From: Halocaridina rubra
Lineage: Eukaryota > Arthropoda > Malacostraca > Decapoda > Atyidae
Length of the DNA: 64,000 bases
Assembly: GCA_037179515.1 (NCBI GenBank)
Contig: JAXCGZ010013584.1
Coordinates: 1 to 64,000 of the forward strand
Reading direction: 5' to 3'
The notes beneath the pieces were generated by a model. The model had not been told where the DNA came from. It saw only the letters and a program-made list of their open reading frames with translations, and did not search any database. Each line of letters opens with the position of its first letter. Within the stretch, counting starts at the first letter, position 1. Position numbers and translations under genes: made by a program. Below are positions 1-14,262 of the stretch, one piece after another.

Positions 1-291
1 TATTTCGATATGGCTGGCTCTAGAACTAGAGGTCATAGTTTGAAGCTTCGTAAGAAAACTTCTTTGCAGGATGTAAGGAAATACTTTTTCAGTGTAAGAG
101 TAGTTGATAATTGGAATTCGCTAAGCGAGGAGGTAGTTAATGCTATCTCAATACATAGTTTTAAGGACAGGTACGATAAGTATCACTAAGTATAAAATGG
201 AACCGATCAGGAGACGGGAAGATACGAGCTTTGGGCTCTTTCCCGTAAACACAATTAGGTAATCACAATTAGGTATTCACATACATACATA
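1..291 (+). mobile_element. LINE-A copy A1, 3' end (CR1/L2-like non-LTR retrotransposon)
   Basis: The window opens inside the reverse transcriptase C-terminus. The motif VVDNWNSLSEEVV and the end DRYDKYH are readable up to the TAA near 189. A 3' UTR of about 100 bases follows, with a hairpin and two copies of a 14-bp unit built on AATTAGGTAATCAC. The same end is seen near 537, 19320, 35420, 35630 and 49945. Short 3' terminal repeats instead of poly(A) are typical of CR1/L2-type LINEs. The 5' part lies outside the window. The copy runs into a second head-to-tail 3' end after a short (CATA)n tract. Confidence 0.85.
214..246 (+). promoter_or_regulatory. LINE-A 3' UTR hairpin
   Basis: ACGGGAA at 214-220 pairs with TTCCCGT at 240-246. 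Inside it, GAGC pairs with GCTC around a TTTGG loop. The same two-tier stem recurs at 464-497, 19268-19300, 35359-35391, 35562-35594 and 49877-49909. In CR1/L2-type LINEs a 3' stem-loop is the recognition site for the element's own reverse transcriptase; that role here is inferred from position and conservation. Confidence 0.7.
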
Positions 292-669
<378 letters not shown>

Positions 670-1088
670 AACTTATTAATTTTTTTGGAGAATATTGTAA
701 ATATTCACCAACTTGGTAAATATCCTAGGGAGGGAAAGCAAGACCAATGACAGTAACCTTTAAGAGAGGGGACACATGTAGAAAAATATTGATGAGAAAA
801 ACCACAAGACCTTCAATAATTCAAAACAGTGTGTATTAGACCATACAGAACAGAGGAAGATATGTAAAGGATTGAAACTTGTTTCAAGAAGGTAAAAGGT
901 TAAATGAGGGAAGAAATGAAGAAGAAAAATTTTTATTTCAGAGGAGATAAAGAGGAGATAAAGAAGATAATGATAGAAGGTCATGGGATGCAGCCTCATT
1001 AATATTGCTGTACACAAATGCTGATGGGGTAGCTGGTTAGGCAGTATAAATAAAGGATAGTATTTGCAACAGTAAGGCAGATATAGTA

Positions 1089-1724
1089 TTGGTTACAGAG
1101 AAAAAGTTAAGTGAGGATATAAACAGTGCCACAATTTTCCCTAAGGGCTTCAGATTATTGATGGTAAAAAGATCTGAGAGGACTGTCAGAGTGATAGCTC
1201 TGCTCATAAGAGAAAAATTTCAGGTTGACAAAATAAACTTTGCTATAGAAAGTGTGTTTGAGGAATTTCTTGTTGCTCGCATAAATACTGGGTCAGAGAG
1301 CATTATAATAACTGTTGTATATAACTCACCAAGAAATCAACATAGGCTAGAAGTTTATGAGGAAAGTCATATATGCACTATTGAAGTCGTAAACTCAGCT
1401 GTTAACATTGCATGGGAGAGAAAATGTAGGATTTTGATAATGGAAGATTTTAATCATACAAGATTCCTAGATTGGGTACAAGGAAATGTACTACTCCAAC
1501 ATGTACTGGAACCAATGAGGGACAGGGGTGGGGATAAGCCATTGCTGCTTGATCTAGTATTCACAGATAACGTGTTGGATATTGAAAAAATTGAGGATGA
1601 GCCAGCAGTTACAAAGGGTGACCACTGTGTAATGTTGATAGAGTATATATCGTCAAAGATGTTCTGCCTGATAGTAAAGGCACTGAGGACACGAGGAGAA
1701 AATATCCGAAAGGAGATTACATAA
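1089..1724 (+). pseudogene. LINE-A copy B endonuclease domain (APE type)
   Basis: This reading frame of about 211 codons matches the endonuclease of LINE-A copies C and D. It shows TEKKLSEDIN (from the ETKLSEDIN motif), NTGSESIIITVVYN, and MEDFNH in place of the usual GDFNH. A stretch between FNH and the downstream ARFLD-type segment is deleted. The family's endonuclease nicks DNA to prime reverse transcription. The altered MGDFNH core and the deletion should make it inactive. Confidence 0.75.
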
Positions 1725-2451
1725 AAATAATGAGCTTTTTGCTCTTTTTGACTGGAGGACCTTATTTAACAACCATTCTGTACAAGAAATGTACGACATC
1801 TTTGGTGAGGAATATGGGAAGATATGATATTGTTGCATACCTTCTACCAAAATAGGAGTTATTCATGCCAGAGAGAAATGGTTCAATAATGAGTGCAAGA
1901 GAGCTAAGGAGTGGAGAGACATATTCTAGAAAAGGTATAGGAGGAGAAAAAGCATAAATGTGTGGCAGACTTATAAAAGAGCAAAAAATGATTACCTAAG
2001 TAAAAAAAGAAAAAAGAGAGGCAGAGAGAGACTATGAATAGGACATCACCTAGAAGGCTAAAAAATACCAACAACTCTTCCACAGCTTTATCAGAGGAAA
2101 ACAGAATATAAAAGAACAGGTTTTAAATCTAAAGAGAGTGGATGGAAGTATCAATAAGACAGATGAAGAGATCTGCGAAGAATTGAATAAGGAGTTTCAG
2201 TAAGTATTTACAGAAGAAAATAACCCACCCCCTCAGAGTGCAGAGATAAGAGAATATCATCTTTTTCAACCACAGAGGTATGCAAAGCACTGATGGGGTT
2301 AGATGCCCATAAAGCTACAGGCCCTCATGATATATCCCCTTTTGTACTTAAGATATGCGCTAAATCAATATCTGCGGCACTATAAATTATATTCAAATGT
2401 CGCTGGAATCAGGAGAGATTCCAAGATGCTGGAAACTGTATACATGTTTTC

Positions 2452-3455
2452 TTGACTAGCATAGTTTGCAAAGTTATTGAGAAACTACTAAGAGAACACA
2501 TCTCTCCTCACTTGAAATCCTTCAACTTTTTGTCAGTGAGACAACATGGCTTCAGAGAAGGTAGATCAACAGTAACAAACTTATTAGCATTTTATGATGA
2601 AGTTAGCCAAATCTTAAAGGAAAGAGAGGTCTGGCCAGATTGCATATTCCTAGACTTCCAGAAGGCATTTGATACGGTCCCACACAGGAGTCTTTGTAAA
2701 AAGCTCCAAGCAATGGCAAGAATAGGTTGATTAAAACTTACTTAGATGGAAGGGAACAGAGGGTTAGGGTAAGACACTCAGTGTCTGAATAGAGAAGGGT
2801 TAGTAGTGGAGTTCCACAGGGTTCAGTTTTACGGCCACTTTTGTTCCTTGTATATATAAATGACCTACCAGAGTCTGTAAATTCATTCATGAATATGTTT
2901 GCAGATGATGCAAAGATTATGAAGAAAGTAAGAGACGAGAACAATGGTAGCAAACTTCAGGAAGACTTAAATAAACTGCATGAGTGGTCAGAAAAGTGGC
3001 TAATGAAATTCAGTACTTCTAAATGTAAGGTAATGAGCATGGGTGCAAGTGCAAGAAGACCCAAGCTTGAATACTCAATAGCAGGAGCAGAATTTCAAGA
3101 GACAAAGAATGAGAGAGATCTAATAGTAAACATACAGGCAGATTTGTCTTCGGAAATGCATATAAATGGCGTAAAAAGGGCAGCATTTGCTTTCTTAGAA
3201 AATTTAAGGGTAGCCCTCAGCCATATGGGCAAGGAAATTTTCAACAATATTTATGTAACCTATGTGAGGCCTAAGCTTGAATATGCAGCTCCCTTTTGGA
3301 GTCCACACTTGAAAAAGCACATTATTAAGCTGGAAAAAGTACAAAGATATTCTACGAAACTGGTGCCAGAAATACGCAATCTCAATTATGAGGAGAGGCT
3401 GAGGGAATTAGATTTATCATCACTTGAAGCTAAAAGAATAAGGGGGATATGGTGA
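2452..3455 (+). pseudogene. LINE-A copy B reverse transcriptase fragments
   Basis: Two blocks are recognisable. 2452-2730 carries RQHGFREGRSTVTNLL and DCIFLDFQKAFDTVPH, the first palm motifs. 2841-3455 carries the catalytic MFADDAKI (FADD box), the thumb (WLMKFSTSKCKVMSMG), and the C-terminal YVRPKLEYAAPFW and HATKLVPEIR-like segments. Several stops and frame changes lie between and after them, including a TAG in the segment corresponding to SEWRRVSSGVPQG. Non-functional. Confidence 0.8.
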
Positions 3456-3782
3456 CAGTTTTTAAATTCTTTCATGGTTATAACATAGTGGATAGGGGTC
3501 GATAGTTTGATATTGCTGGCACTAGAACTAGAGGCCATAGTTTGAAGCTTTGTAAGAAATCTTCTTTCCATGATGTAATGAAGTACTTTTTTAGTGTAAG
3601 GGTAGTTGATGATTGGAATTCGCTAAGCGAGAAGGTAGTTAATGCTAACTCAGTCCATAGTTTTCAGGATAAGTATGATAAGTATTACTGAGTGAAAAAT
3701 GGAACCGACCAGGAGATGGGAAGTTACGTGCTAGAGGCTCTTTACTGTAAGCATAAGTAGGTAATTACAATTGGGTAATTAC

Positions 3783-6698
<2,916 letters not shown>

Positions 6699-6703
6699 AA
6701 GCC

Positions 6704-7138
6704 TATAATATAGTCTAAATATAAATTGTTATTAAACTATTTCTATTGACGTCCGAATGAAATCCTACATGTAAAAAGAAGAGTAAGAACCATCGCAGAA
6801 GTGACCCCTCTCCCGCCCCCCAGCACGTGTTGACCGGCATAAGACCTAAGAGTGCCTGTATCTCGCTCTAGCCTCTATTCCTCCTAATATCACCATATAG
6901 TACGTCTATTCCTCATATTTCCTAATCTCACTCTTATTTCCGTCTACATAGGTCCCGTAGTTAGTCACTAATCAAACCTTCTCCCTGAGTAACTATTGAA
7001 CTGGTGATGTAAACAAATGGCCATGCTCCGATAAGCACCGATAAGCATTTTTTCTATTAACTATTTTGGCTAGCTACTATTATAGTATTTGTATTACTAT
7101 TTTATTATGTTTTGTACCTTAAGCTAAAGGGTACTATA
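6704..7138 (+). repeat. Gypsy-1 5' LTR (435 bp)
   Basis: Begins TATAATATAG, where the 3' LTR has TGTAATATAG, and ends GGTACTATA. It aligns over its length with 13548-13964. Small indels separate the two LTRs, so the insertion is not recent. It would contain promoter and polyadenylation signals; none is unambiguous by eye. Confidence 0.9.
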
Positions 7139-7139
7139 C

Positions 7140-7152
7140 TGGCAACGAGGAT
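7140..7152 (+). promoter_or_regulatory. Gypsy-1 primer-binding site (tRNA-Ser type)
   Basis: TGGCAACGAGGAT lies one base after the 5' LTR. It is complementary to the 3' end of an arthropod tRNA-Ser(GCT) ending ATCCTCGTCGCCA, with one mismatch. The related Gypsy-2 retains the exact complement, so the mismatch is probably a later G-to-A change. Confidence 0.75.
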
Positions 7153-7463
7153 TATTTTTTTTCCCGTGATTATCGAACCTACTCATAACCTACGTTATCA
7201 AATCTAGCGATAGCCTAGCCTTAGCCCGTCGATCTTAACTGTGTCTTAGCCTATCAATAACCTAATTTCGTCTAGCCTACCGGGTACTGTACTGGCTATC
7301 ACAGTTAATTGATTTTGTGTTCATTAACTAGCCTACATCTAGCGTAAATATTTGATTTGTGCTAAGCTAACCTACCTAACTGAACTGATGTATTTAACTT
7401 TGTCTTATGCTATTTTACGTAGATATATTTGTGTATTGAATACTACTTCTATACTACTGGTAC

Positions 7464-8440
7464 AATGATGTCGAGTATTGGGAGTATTTCTAATAGTGAT
7501 CCTAATGTAGAGTATTTTGAGTGTTATTGAAGTAGAGTTGATTTATACTTTACTACTAATGATGTAAGAGGTGATAAGGTTGTCCCTGCCTTCTTAACTC
7601 TGGTTGGTTCTAAAGTTTATGGCTTGGCTAAGAATTTACTTTCTCCAGAGGACCCTTCTAGTTGTACTTATGATAGGATTAAAACAGAAGCTCAAAACTC
7701 ACTTTCAGCCTAAAGTAATTTTGATTTATGAACATTTCAAATTCCATTCTAGATCACAGAAATTTAGTGAATCAGTATCTGATTTTGATGCTGTGTTAAA
7801 GCAGTTGGCTCGTACTTGTGATTTTTGTACTACTTTAAATGACATGTTAAGGGATAGATTTGTCACAGGACTGTCGAATGATAAAACTCCGCTGATCTTG
7901 CTAGTTGAGGTTGATCTTACTTTTGCTAGAGCTGTGGAAATTGTTACAGCACATAAAGCGGCGCAGAGAGATACACAAGCTATGGGTAGTAATAATGTTG
8001 TATATAAGTTACGCACTAAGTCTCAAATGTCTCATAACTTTAAGGGTAATTCTTCATCTAAAGGTAAATTTAAGCATTCTGAAACCAGTAAATCTCAGAC
8101 TACTGCTATTAGGGGTAATTCTTCATCTAAAGGTAAATTTAAGCATTCTGAAACCAGTAAATCTCAGACTACTGCTAAGCCTAATGTACCTAATTCCCTT
8201 TGCATTGGTTGTGGCAAGCTACATTGGAAGAATGACTGTCCTTTCAAGGATGTAGTTTGCCACTCATGCAAGCTTAAGGGACATATTATCTCCGTGTGTC
8301 GTATTTCCAAGTCAGGCAACTCGAGATCTGCTGGGATTGTCAATTTTTACAATGCAGGTGTTACTTCTACTCCTAATTCTAGGTATGAATATGTGTTCAA
8401 CATAAATAATCATGCACTTAGTGAACCCTATTATGGTTAA
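7464..8440 (+). pseudogene. Gypsy-1 Gag with two CCHC zinc knuckles
   Basis: Gag packages the element's RNA. Translation probably began at the ATG at 7464; a TGA follows about 21 codons on, and there is a frame change near 7685. The capsid part is readable (ARTCDFCTTLNDMLRDRFV). The C-terminus has CX2CX3HX4C (CIGCGKLHWKNDC) then CX2CX4HX4C (CHSCKLKGHIISVC), two knuckles as in the Mag group. A 69-bp tandem duplication sits just before them at 8045-8182. Inactive because of the internal stop and frameshift. Confidence 0.85.
8045..8182 (+). repeat. 69-bp in-frame tandem duplication in Gag
   Basis: Two copies of a 23-codon unit starting GNSSSKGKFKHSETSK lie at 8045-8113 and 8114-8182. The first 63 bases are identical in both, although the host element is decayed, so the duplication is young relative to the insertion or kept alike by conversion. 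It lengthens the basic, Ser/Lys-rich linker before the zinc knuckles. Confidence 0.9.
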
Positions 8441-9815
8441 AGTATGTCTAAATGACAAGAGAGTACTAATGGAAATAGACACAGGTAACAACAGTTGCTA
8501 TTATCACTAATGATCAATATGAGAGAAATTGGCCTGAAATTGCTTATAGACCTGTGCTAGATCATTCTATTGTGAATCTAAATGACCATGGTAGTTCTCC
8601 ACACACTGTGATTAGTGAGATTGCAGTCACTGCTAAGCTTGAGAATTGTTCGCACTCTTGTGAGGTCAAAGTGATTGTAGTTAAAGAATCTGGACCGTTT
8701 CTTCTTGATGGAGATTTAAGCAGTGAGTTGAAGGTTATCAGTAGTGACACCCTAAATATTGTTGTTGCAAGGGCAGATAAGCTAGAGGATGAATTTCCCT
8801 AGTTGTTTTCTGGTGGTCTTGGATGCCACCAATGCAAATATTTTTCTATTGTAGTAGATCCTTCAGTTCCTACTAAGTTTTGCAAGGCTCATGCAGTACT
8901 GTATACCCTCAAAGAGAAAGTTGATAAGGAGCTTGGCCGTTTACAGGAAGAGGATTTCATTTCTCCTATTTCTAATAATCCTTGGGCCATACCTGTTATT
9001 TCAGTGCAAGAGGGTGATGATAGTATTAGACTCTGTGGGCATTACAAGCTCACAGTCAATAGAGCAGCTAGTATGGACACATATCCTATACCTTCTATAC
9101 AAGTTATTCAGCAACCTAGCTGGTGGTGTTATATTTTCTAAATTTGACATGAGTCAAGCATATGCTCAACTATGCCTGGATGATCAGTCTAAGCAGTATA
9201 CTGTCATCAACACTCATCATGGATTATTTCAATATAATCATTTAAGTTTTGGTATTTCTTCTGCACCTGGGATATTTCAACGTGTGATGGAGGAGTTGTT
9301 GCAGGGTATCAAAGATGTCAGTCTATACTTAGATGACATACTAATTAAAGGCTGAACAAGAAAAGAGCATGACAAAACCATATGACTAATACTCTCTAAA
9401 CTCCAATCAGCTGGCCTAAAACTGGAACTAGACAAGTGTCATATTGGAGATCCTAGTGCAACCTATCTTGGATATAAACTTTACAAACAAGGTGTCCACC
9501 CTACCAAAAACAAAGTAAAAACTATTTCTGAAGCTCTAGCTAATACAAATACTATACAGCTGAGAGCCTACCTAGGCTTAATCAATTTCTATAGACATTT
9601 CCTGCCTCAAGCGGCTACTTTGCTATAACCTTTGAATGGGTTGTTAAAAGCTGACACTCCGTGGTTAATGGGTGTTGAGCAAGAGAAGTCATTCAAGAAA
9701 TCTAAAGATATTCTACTTAATTCTGAGGCCCTTAGACACTTTGATCCAAAATTACCTCTCGTAGTAGTAGCAGACAATAATGCCTATGGTTTAGGTGGTG
9801 TCTTGTGCCATTTGA
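8411..9815 (+). pseudogene. Gypsy-1 protease and reverse transcriptase
   Basis: The protease active site is seen as VLMEIDTG near 8466-8486, followed by a frame break. The segment 8554-8802 holds the protease C-terminus and linker (FLLDGDLSSELKVIS). Reverse transcriptase shows ISNNPWAIPVISV, a degraded LCGHYKLTVN in place of CGDYK, FSKFDMSQAYAQL, and the intact catalytic YLDDILI near 9330-9350. Connection-domain motifs YLGLINFYRHFLPQAA follow at about 9570-9615. TAG at 8800, TGA at 9353 and a frameshift near 9120 disable it. The frame is interrupted at 9816 by element R. Confidence 0.88.
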
Positions 9816-9816
9816 C

Positions 9817-11736
9817 TGATATTGTTGAGAGATTGTGGGGAGATATTGCTGTTTTACTAAGGAGACTCAGCTTCTGAAATCGGTTAGGAGTTCACAGACA
9901 TTCAAGGCTAATTTTTACTAGCACACCCTCCGAATACTATTACTCGGTTATATGAAACTTAGAATTCGACTTTCTTTTAATTTTGGAAGTGCAAGGACAC
10001 ATTAAAAAAAATTTAATTAATTTTGGAAAACTGGAATAAATTTGAAAATTTAAATTTATGGAATGCAGCCTCAAATCCCAGAGGTGGTGAGCACAATTTT
10101 GATTCCCGGCACCACAGAAAGATGCCAAGACTTTGACCTTAACTTGAAGATCACCTCTGTCACACAGGCAGAGTAGAATAGAGAACACTGCAATTGCAGA
10201 AACAGAAATGACATACCATTAAAAATGTGAAAACACACAAATAATGAGTTTCCAATATTATTCCACTAGATGAAAATATATTGGTTAATCACAGCTAACC
10301 AGAAATATTAAAGCTACCATAAGAGCATACGAAATCATTAATTATTTGCAATCATTAGTGTAAAACAATTTATTCACAATAAATGAAGAATCTACGAGAT
10401 AAATATGTATTCATGAAATTGTGGTTAATAAGAAATGTTTGCAATGGCAAAAACACCTTATAAGATATTTGAAATTTATGTTGTAAAACACTTAAATTAT
10501 TAAATATTTTCAATTTATAGTGTAAAACACTCTATATACGAGTGTTGTTGTGAAACACTTTAGTTACAATGATAGAAAAGAGGTGAAATAAAATTAGAAT
10601 TCGTTAGGAGAAGGGATAGATTTTTACGTGGTAATGAGCAATCTTCTAAGGGTGAAATTTTACCTGGATACCCGCAATGAAAGATAATGCTTATTGTATA
10701 TCAGCAGTTATTTCTAATGTACAAAAGTTTTTTTGAATGGGAATGGAACTGAGAAAAATTACTTAGGATTTTGACCAGTTACAGATATGACCAGTAACAG
10801 ATATAACCAGTAACGGATTTAACCTGTGACATTAAATGCAAAGATTCTCAAATTTCCAGTTTGCTTGGAAAACGAGTTTTATCATACAATGTCTCTCACC
10901 TTGTTTGTGCCAGATGAATTCCTGTGAAGACGCTCTTGCATATAGCTCCCACAAAAGAAGTTTGGAGTAAGCGTGACTGCTCACGAGATCTTGCCTCTGT
11001 GATGTTTGGCCGCCAGTTGAGAGAGATCAAGCGTCCCTCTTGGTGACATCATGATTCGGCCAGCTTATAGGGTTTTTCGAGAGAGTAATTCGTCCCCCAA
11101 TGGTTTATTTTACTATAGTGGTGGTCCTTGGCAGGCAATTATGGCAGATATGCTAGGGAGAGACAGTAATTTTAGGTGCAACAAGCGAAAGCAAACAAAA
11201 GCAACGAGAAATAAGTATTGGCAAAATAGGTTACTGGTCGATATCTGCAGAGCGTTCTTTGCATTGCTGGAGAAGGAATTTTAGAAATTCATGTAGTAAA
11301 CAAGCTACTGGAATGTTTCTTGAAAGGCTAATTACATATCAGCGAGGTAAAATTTATAACAAATTTTATCAGCAAGAGCAATTATTATTATATAACAAAA
11401 TTTATCAGCAAGAGCAATTTTTATAATATAACAAAATTTATCAGCAGGAGCAATTTTGCAATAAAGAAAATTGCATAAACAATGTATCTAACAGACTCGC
11501 TAAGATTACAGCATCATACATGAGAGAAAAGCAGAGAACAGAGAAATACGAGGGAGATTCTTATATTGGGATCATGCTTTCTACATGTGTAAGAATATCA
11601 AACAAGATATATTTACAATTAGCTATATAAATTGCAAATAATCATGATCTTCAAAATGCATGAAATGAGATTTTTTTTTAGTAAGAAAAGAAAAGACAGT
11701 TAAAAGTTCACTAAATACTTAATAAGGTATCTATAA
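9817..11736. mobile_element. R element copy 1: 1,920-bp non-coding insertion
   Basis: It interrupts the Gypsy-1 RNase H frame and is bounded by TGAC at 9813-9816 and 11737-11740, a 4-bp target duplication. Removing it and one TGAC joins the RNase H codons in frame. It has no convincing ORF and contains internal tandem repeats (10390-10560 and 11345-11470). A second, roughly three-quarters similar copy lies at 49946-50233 plus 57524-58966. It starts with TG and could be a solo LTR of a long-LTR element or a non-autonomous element; the class is unknown. Confidence 0.75.
11345..11470 (+). repeat. About 36-bp tandem repeats inside R
   Basis: Three consecutive variants of a unit built on AACAAAATTTATCAGCAAGAGCAATT. 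The second R copy retains only degraded traces near 58640-58690. Confidence 0.8.
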
Positions 11737-11740
11737 TGAC

Positions 11741-13490
11741 CTCTGGTGACTTGGAGCGGAACACTCTTTCACAGAGACCTATCTGCTTTGTCTCCCGTAC
11801 TCGTAGTACGACATATTGCAATTATTTTCAGCCAGAGAAAGAAGTCCTCGCAATTCTCCATGCACTTCAAAAATTCCAATATTATTTATGGAGACAAGCT
11901 AACTTTACCTTCATTACAGACCACAAACCACAGCTTGGTATCTTTTCTCCTCCAAAGAATATTTTACCTATGGTCTCTAGTAGAATTCAGAGATGGTCTT
12001 TGCTACTTCAGAGTAATAATTTCACTTTGTACCATAGGCCTGGTGCTTTACTTGGTATCCCGGATGCTGTAAGTCATTAGCCGCTGTCTAATGAGTCTAG
12101 TGGAACTTCTGAGGTCACTCCTATTCCTTCAGAGTGGCACGAGCTTGTTAATTTCCTAAATTCCTCCCCTGCTACGAGCGAACATATCCATAAAGAAACT
12201 AACAAGGATCCTACTATATCTAAAGTATTCAAGTTTTGTGAACTTGAATGGCCTACACTTCCACTGGTGACCTGAATCTTACACCTTATGTTCAAAGAAA
12301 AAGTAAACTCTCCTTACAGAATGGCTGTATTCTTTGGGGTTCTCGTGTTGTTGTACCTCATAAACTCAGCCCTAGAATCATGAGTGAGTTAAACTCATTT
12401 CACGCAGCTTTCTCTCATATGAAAGAACTTGCTATAAGTTACCTATGGTGGTCCGATCTTGATAAGGATTTGATAGAATTGTGTAATTCCTACCTTGATT
12501 GCTTATCACATAGAGCAAATCCTCTTAAAGCAGAACTTCATCCATGGTAGTGGCGTACTCGCCCATGGCACTGAATTCATGTAGATTACTCAGGTCCTGT
12601 TAATGGTGGCTATTTCTTGATAATTGTTGATGCTCATACTAAGTGGGTAGATATCTATCACATTAAAGGTACTACTTTTAGTGAAACTAACAGTTGCCTC
12701 CAACAATCATTTGCACAATTTGGATTGCCTATTTCTATTGTTTTAGATAATGGACCCTATTTTACATCGCAGGAGTTCCAAGACTTTATTCAGTGTCATG
12801 GTCTCAGGCATATCATGACAGCTGTATATAAACCAAATACTAATGGACTAGCTGAGAGGATGGTTCAGACTTTTAAGTGATCACTTAAGAAATCATCTTT
12901 TTCTGCTGACATTCAGTTGGTTATTGAGGAGTTTGTGCTTGACTATCGTATAACACCTCATTCTACTACTGGTGTTTCACCAGCTGAACTCATGTTTGGC
13001 CGTCGTCTACATTCTCGGTTAGATTTATTGTGGCCTGGTGAGAGTGTTTCTGCTAAAGTCCACGAGCGTCACCAAGCTCAATAGCAGTTATACTCTAAGG
13101 AACCTAGGAAGGTCCAACTCTCTCCAGACGCCACTGTAATGATTCAAAACTTTGCTAATCGAGGTCCTAAGTGGATTCCACTTATTGCCACAGAGCAAAC
13201 TGATCCCCTATCCTTTAGATGTTCTTTACCCTTGAGTGTAGGTAAGAGGCACCAGGACCAGATTATTTCAAGGAATCAACTTCCACCTGAAACTAATGCT
13301 GAAGTTATTGTCCCTACAATTCCCCCATTCTCCTTAGCCTCCAACTATTTGTGTTAACATTCCTGCAGGTACATTGGATGCTTTCCTTGAAAGCCTGGGT
13401 AATACTCCTGTAGAAACAATGCCCAAGTTGCAAGGTAGTCCACATAGATCTTCCCATGTTAGGAAACCGGTGGACAGGTTAAACCTCTAA
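11741..13490 (+). pseudogene. Gypsy-1 RNase H and integrase
   Basis: RNase H resumes with RPICFVSRTRS, EKEVLAILHALQKF and TDHKPQLGIF, ending LYHRPGALLGIPDAVSH. The integrase zinc domain is degenerate (FHAAFSHMKELAISYLWW). The catalytic core keeps three acidic positions: VDYSGP, LDNGPYF and NGLAERMV, at 12570-12870. The C-terminal region has TTGVSPAELMFGRRL near 12965-13010, and Pol ends HVRKPVDRLNL at about 13490. Stops at 12078, 12548, 12878 and 13082 make it inactive. Confidence 0.88.
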
Positions 13491-13506
13491 TTTTATTTCT
13501 AAATTG

Positions 13507-13547
13507 AGGTGGAAGGGGAGGGAATTTGTATCTTAAGGGTGGAGGGG
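13507..13547 (+). promoter_or_regulatory. Gypsy-1 polypurine tracts
   Basis: GAGGTGGAAGGGGAGGGAA at 13506-13524 and AAGGGTGGAGGGG at 13535-13547; the second abuts the 3' LTR. Such a tract primes plus-strand DNA synthesis in LTR elements. Confidence 0.75.
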
Positions 13548-13964
13548 TGTAATATAGTCTAAATATAAATTGTTACTATTTCCATTGACATCCGAATGAA
13601 ATCCTACTTGTAAAAACAAGAAGAGTAGGAACCATCGTACAAGCGACTGCTCTCCCACTCCCCTGCGTGTGTTTACCGCCATAAGACCTAAGAGTGCCTG
13701 TGTTTCGCTCTAGCCTCTATTCCTCGTAATATCACCATGTAATACTTGTATTCCTCATATCTCCTAATATCACTCGTATTTCCGTCTACGTCTATCCCAT
13801 AGTTAGTCATGTACTTATCCTTCTCCATAAGTAACTATTGAACTGGTGATATAAACAAATGACCAACCTTCGATAAGCACCGGTAAGCATTTTGGCTACC
13901 TACTATTGTATTATTTGCATTACTATTATATTATGTTTCATACCTTATGCTAAAGGGTACTATA
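13548..13964 (+). repeat. Gypsy-1 3' LTR (417 bp)
   Basis: Begins TGTAATATAG and ends GGTACTATA, followed by the target duplication AAGCC at 13965-13969. It matches the 5' LTR throughout and lacks a few short stretches present there. Confidence 0.9.
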
Positions 13965-13969
13965 AAGCC

Positions 13970-14235
13970 CTTTTAAGATTTTGTGTTTTTGTAGGAGGAG
14001 GCTGAATAGTCGGTACACAGGGCTCTGAGTTCTATGATAACTTCATGCTAAAGCCTAAATACAAACAAGCTCAAATTAATTAGCATACCATTAATAATAT
14101 TAAATTCTTTACATCATCAATCAAAGAAAGAGCAAAAAAAAGCAAATTATAATTAAATAGAGATTCTTTAACATCTACAGTGTCTTAGACTTAGGTAAAT
14201 AAATCAATCAGCTCGTATCAAAATCTCGGCTTATT
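13970..14235 (-). other. Possible Gypsy-5 3' LTR fragment
   Basis: No ORF. On the minus strand a purine-rich tract (CCTAGGGGGAA near 14248) precedes TGTAATAAGCCGAG at about 14241, which would suit the start of a 3' LTR. Gypsy-1 would then have inserted into this LTR. No matching second LTR was found in the window, so this is tentative. Confidence 0.35.
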
Positions 14236-14262
14236 ACAATAGATTCCCCCTAGGAGACAGTC

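Larger units (their letters stand above)
6704..13964 (+). mobile_element. Gypsy-1: complete, inactive Ty3/gypsy LTR retrotransposon (Mag-like)
   Basis: Two LTRs (6704-7138 and 13548-13964) are flanked by the same 5-bp target duplication, AAGCC, at 6699-6703 and 13965-13969. The internal order is tRNA-type primer site, Gag, protease, reverse transcriptase, RNase H, integrase, then a purine-rich tract. Two zinc knuckles in Gag and the GVSPAELMFGRRL motif after integrase are typical of the Mag/SURL group; the clade is inferred. Stops and frameshifts break all domains. A 1,920-bp element (R) sits inside the RNase H region. Confidence 0.93.

Noticed and set aside
11345..11470. CRISPR-like short repeats
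   Set aside because: Units are directly adjacent without unique spacers, in a eukaryotic repeat; simple tandem duplication explains them.
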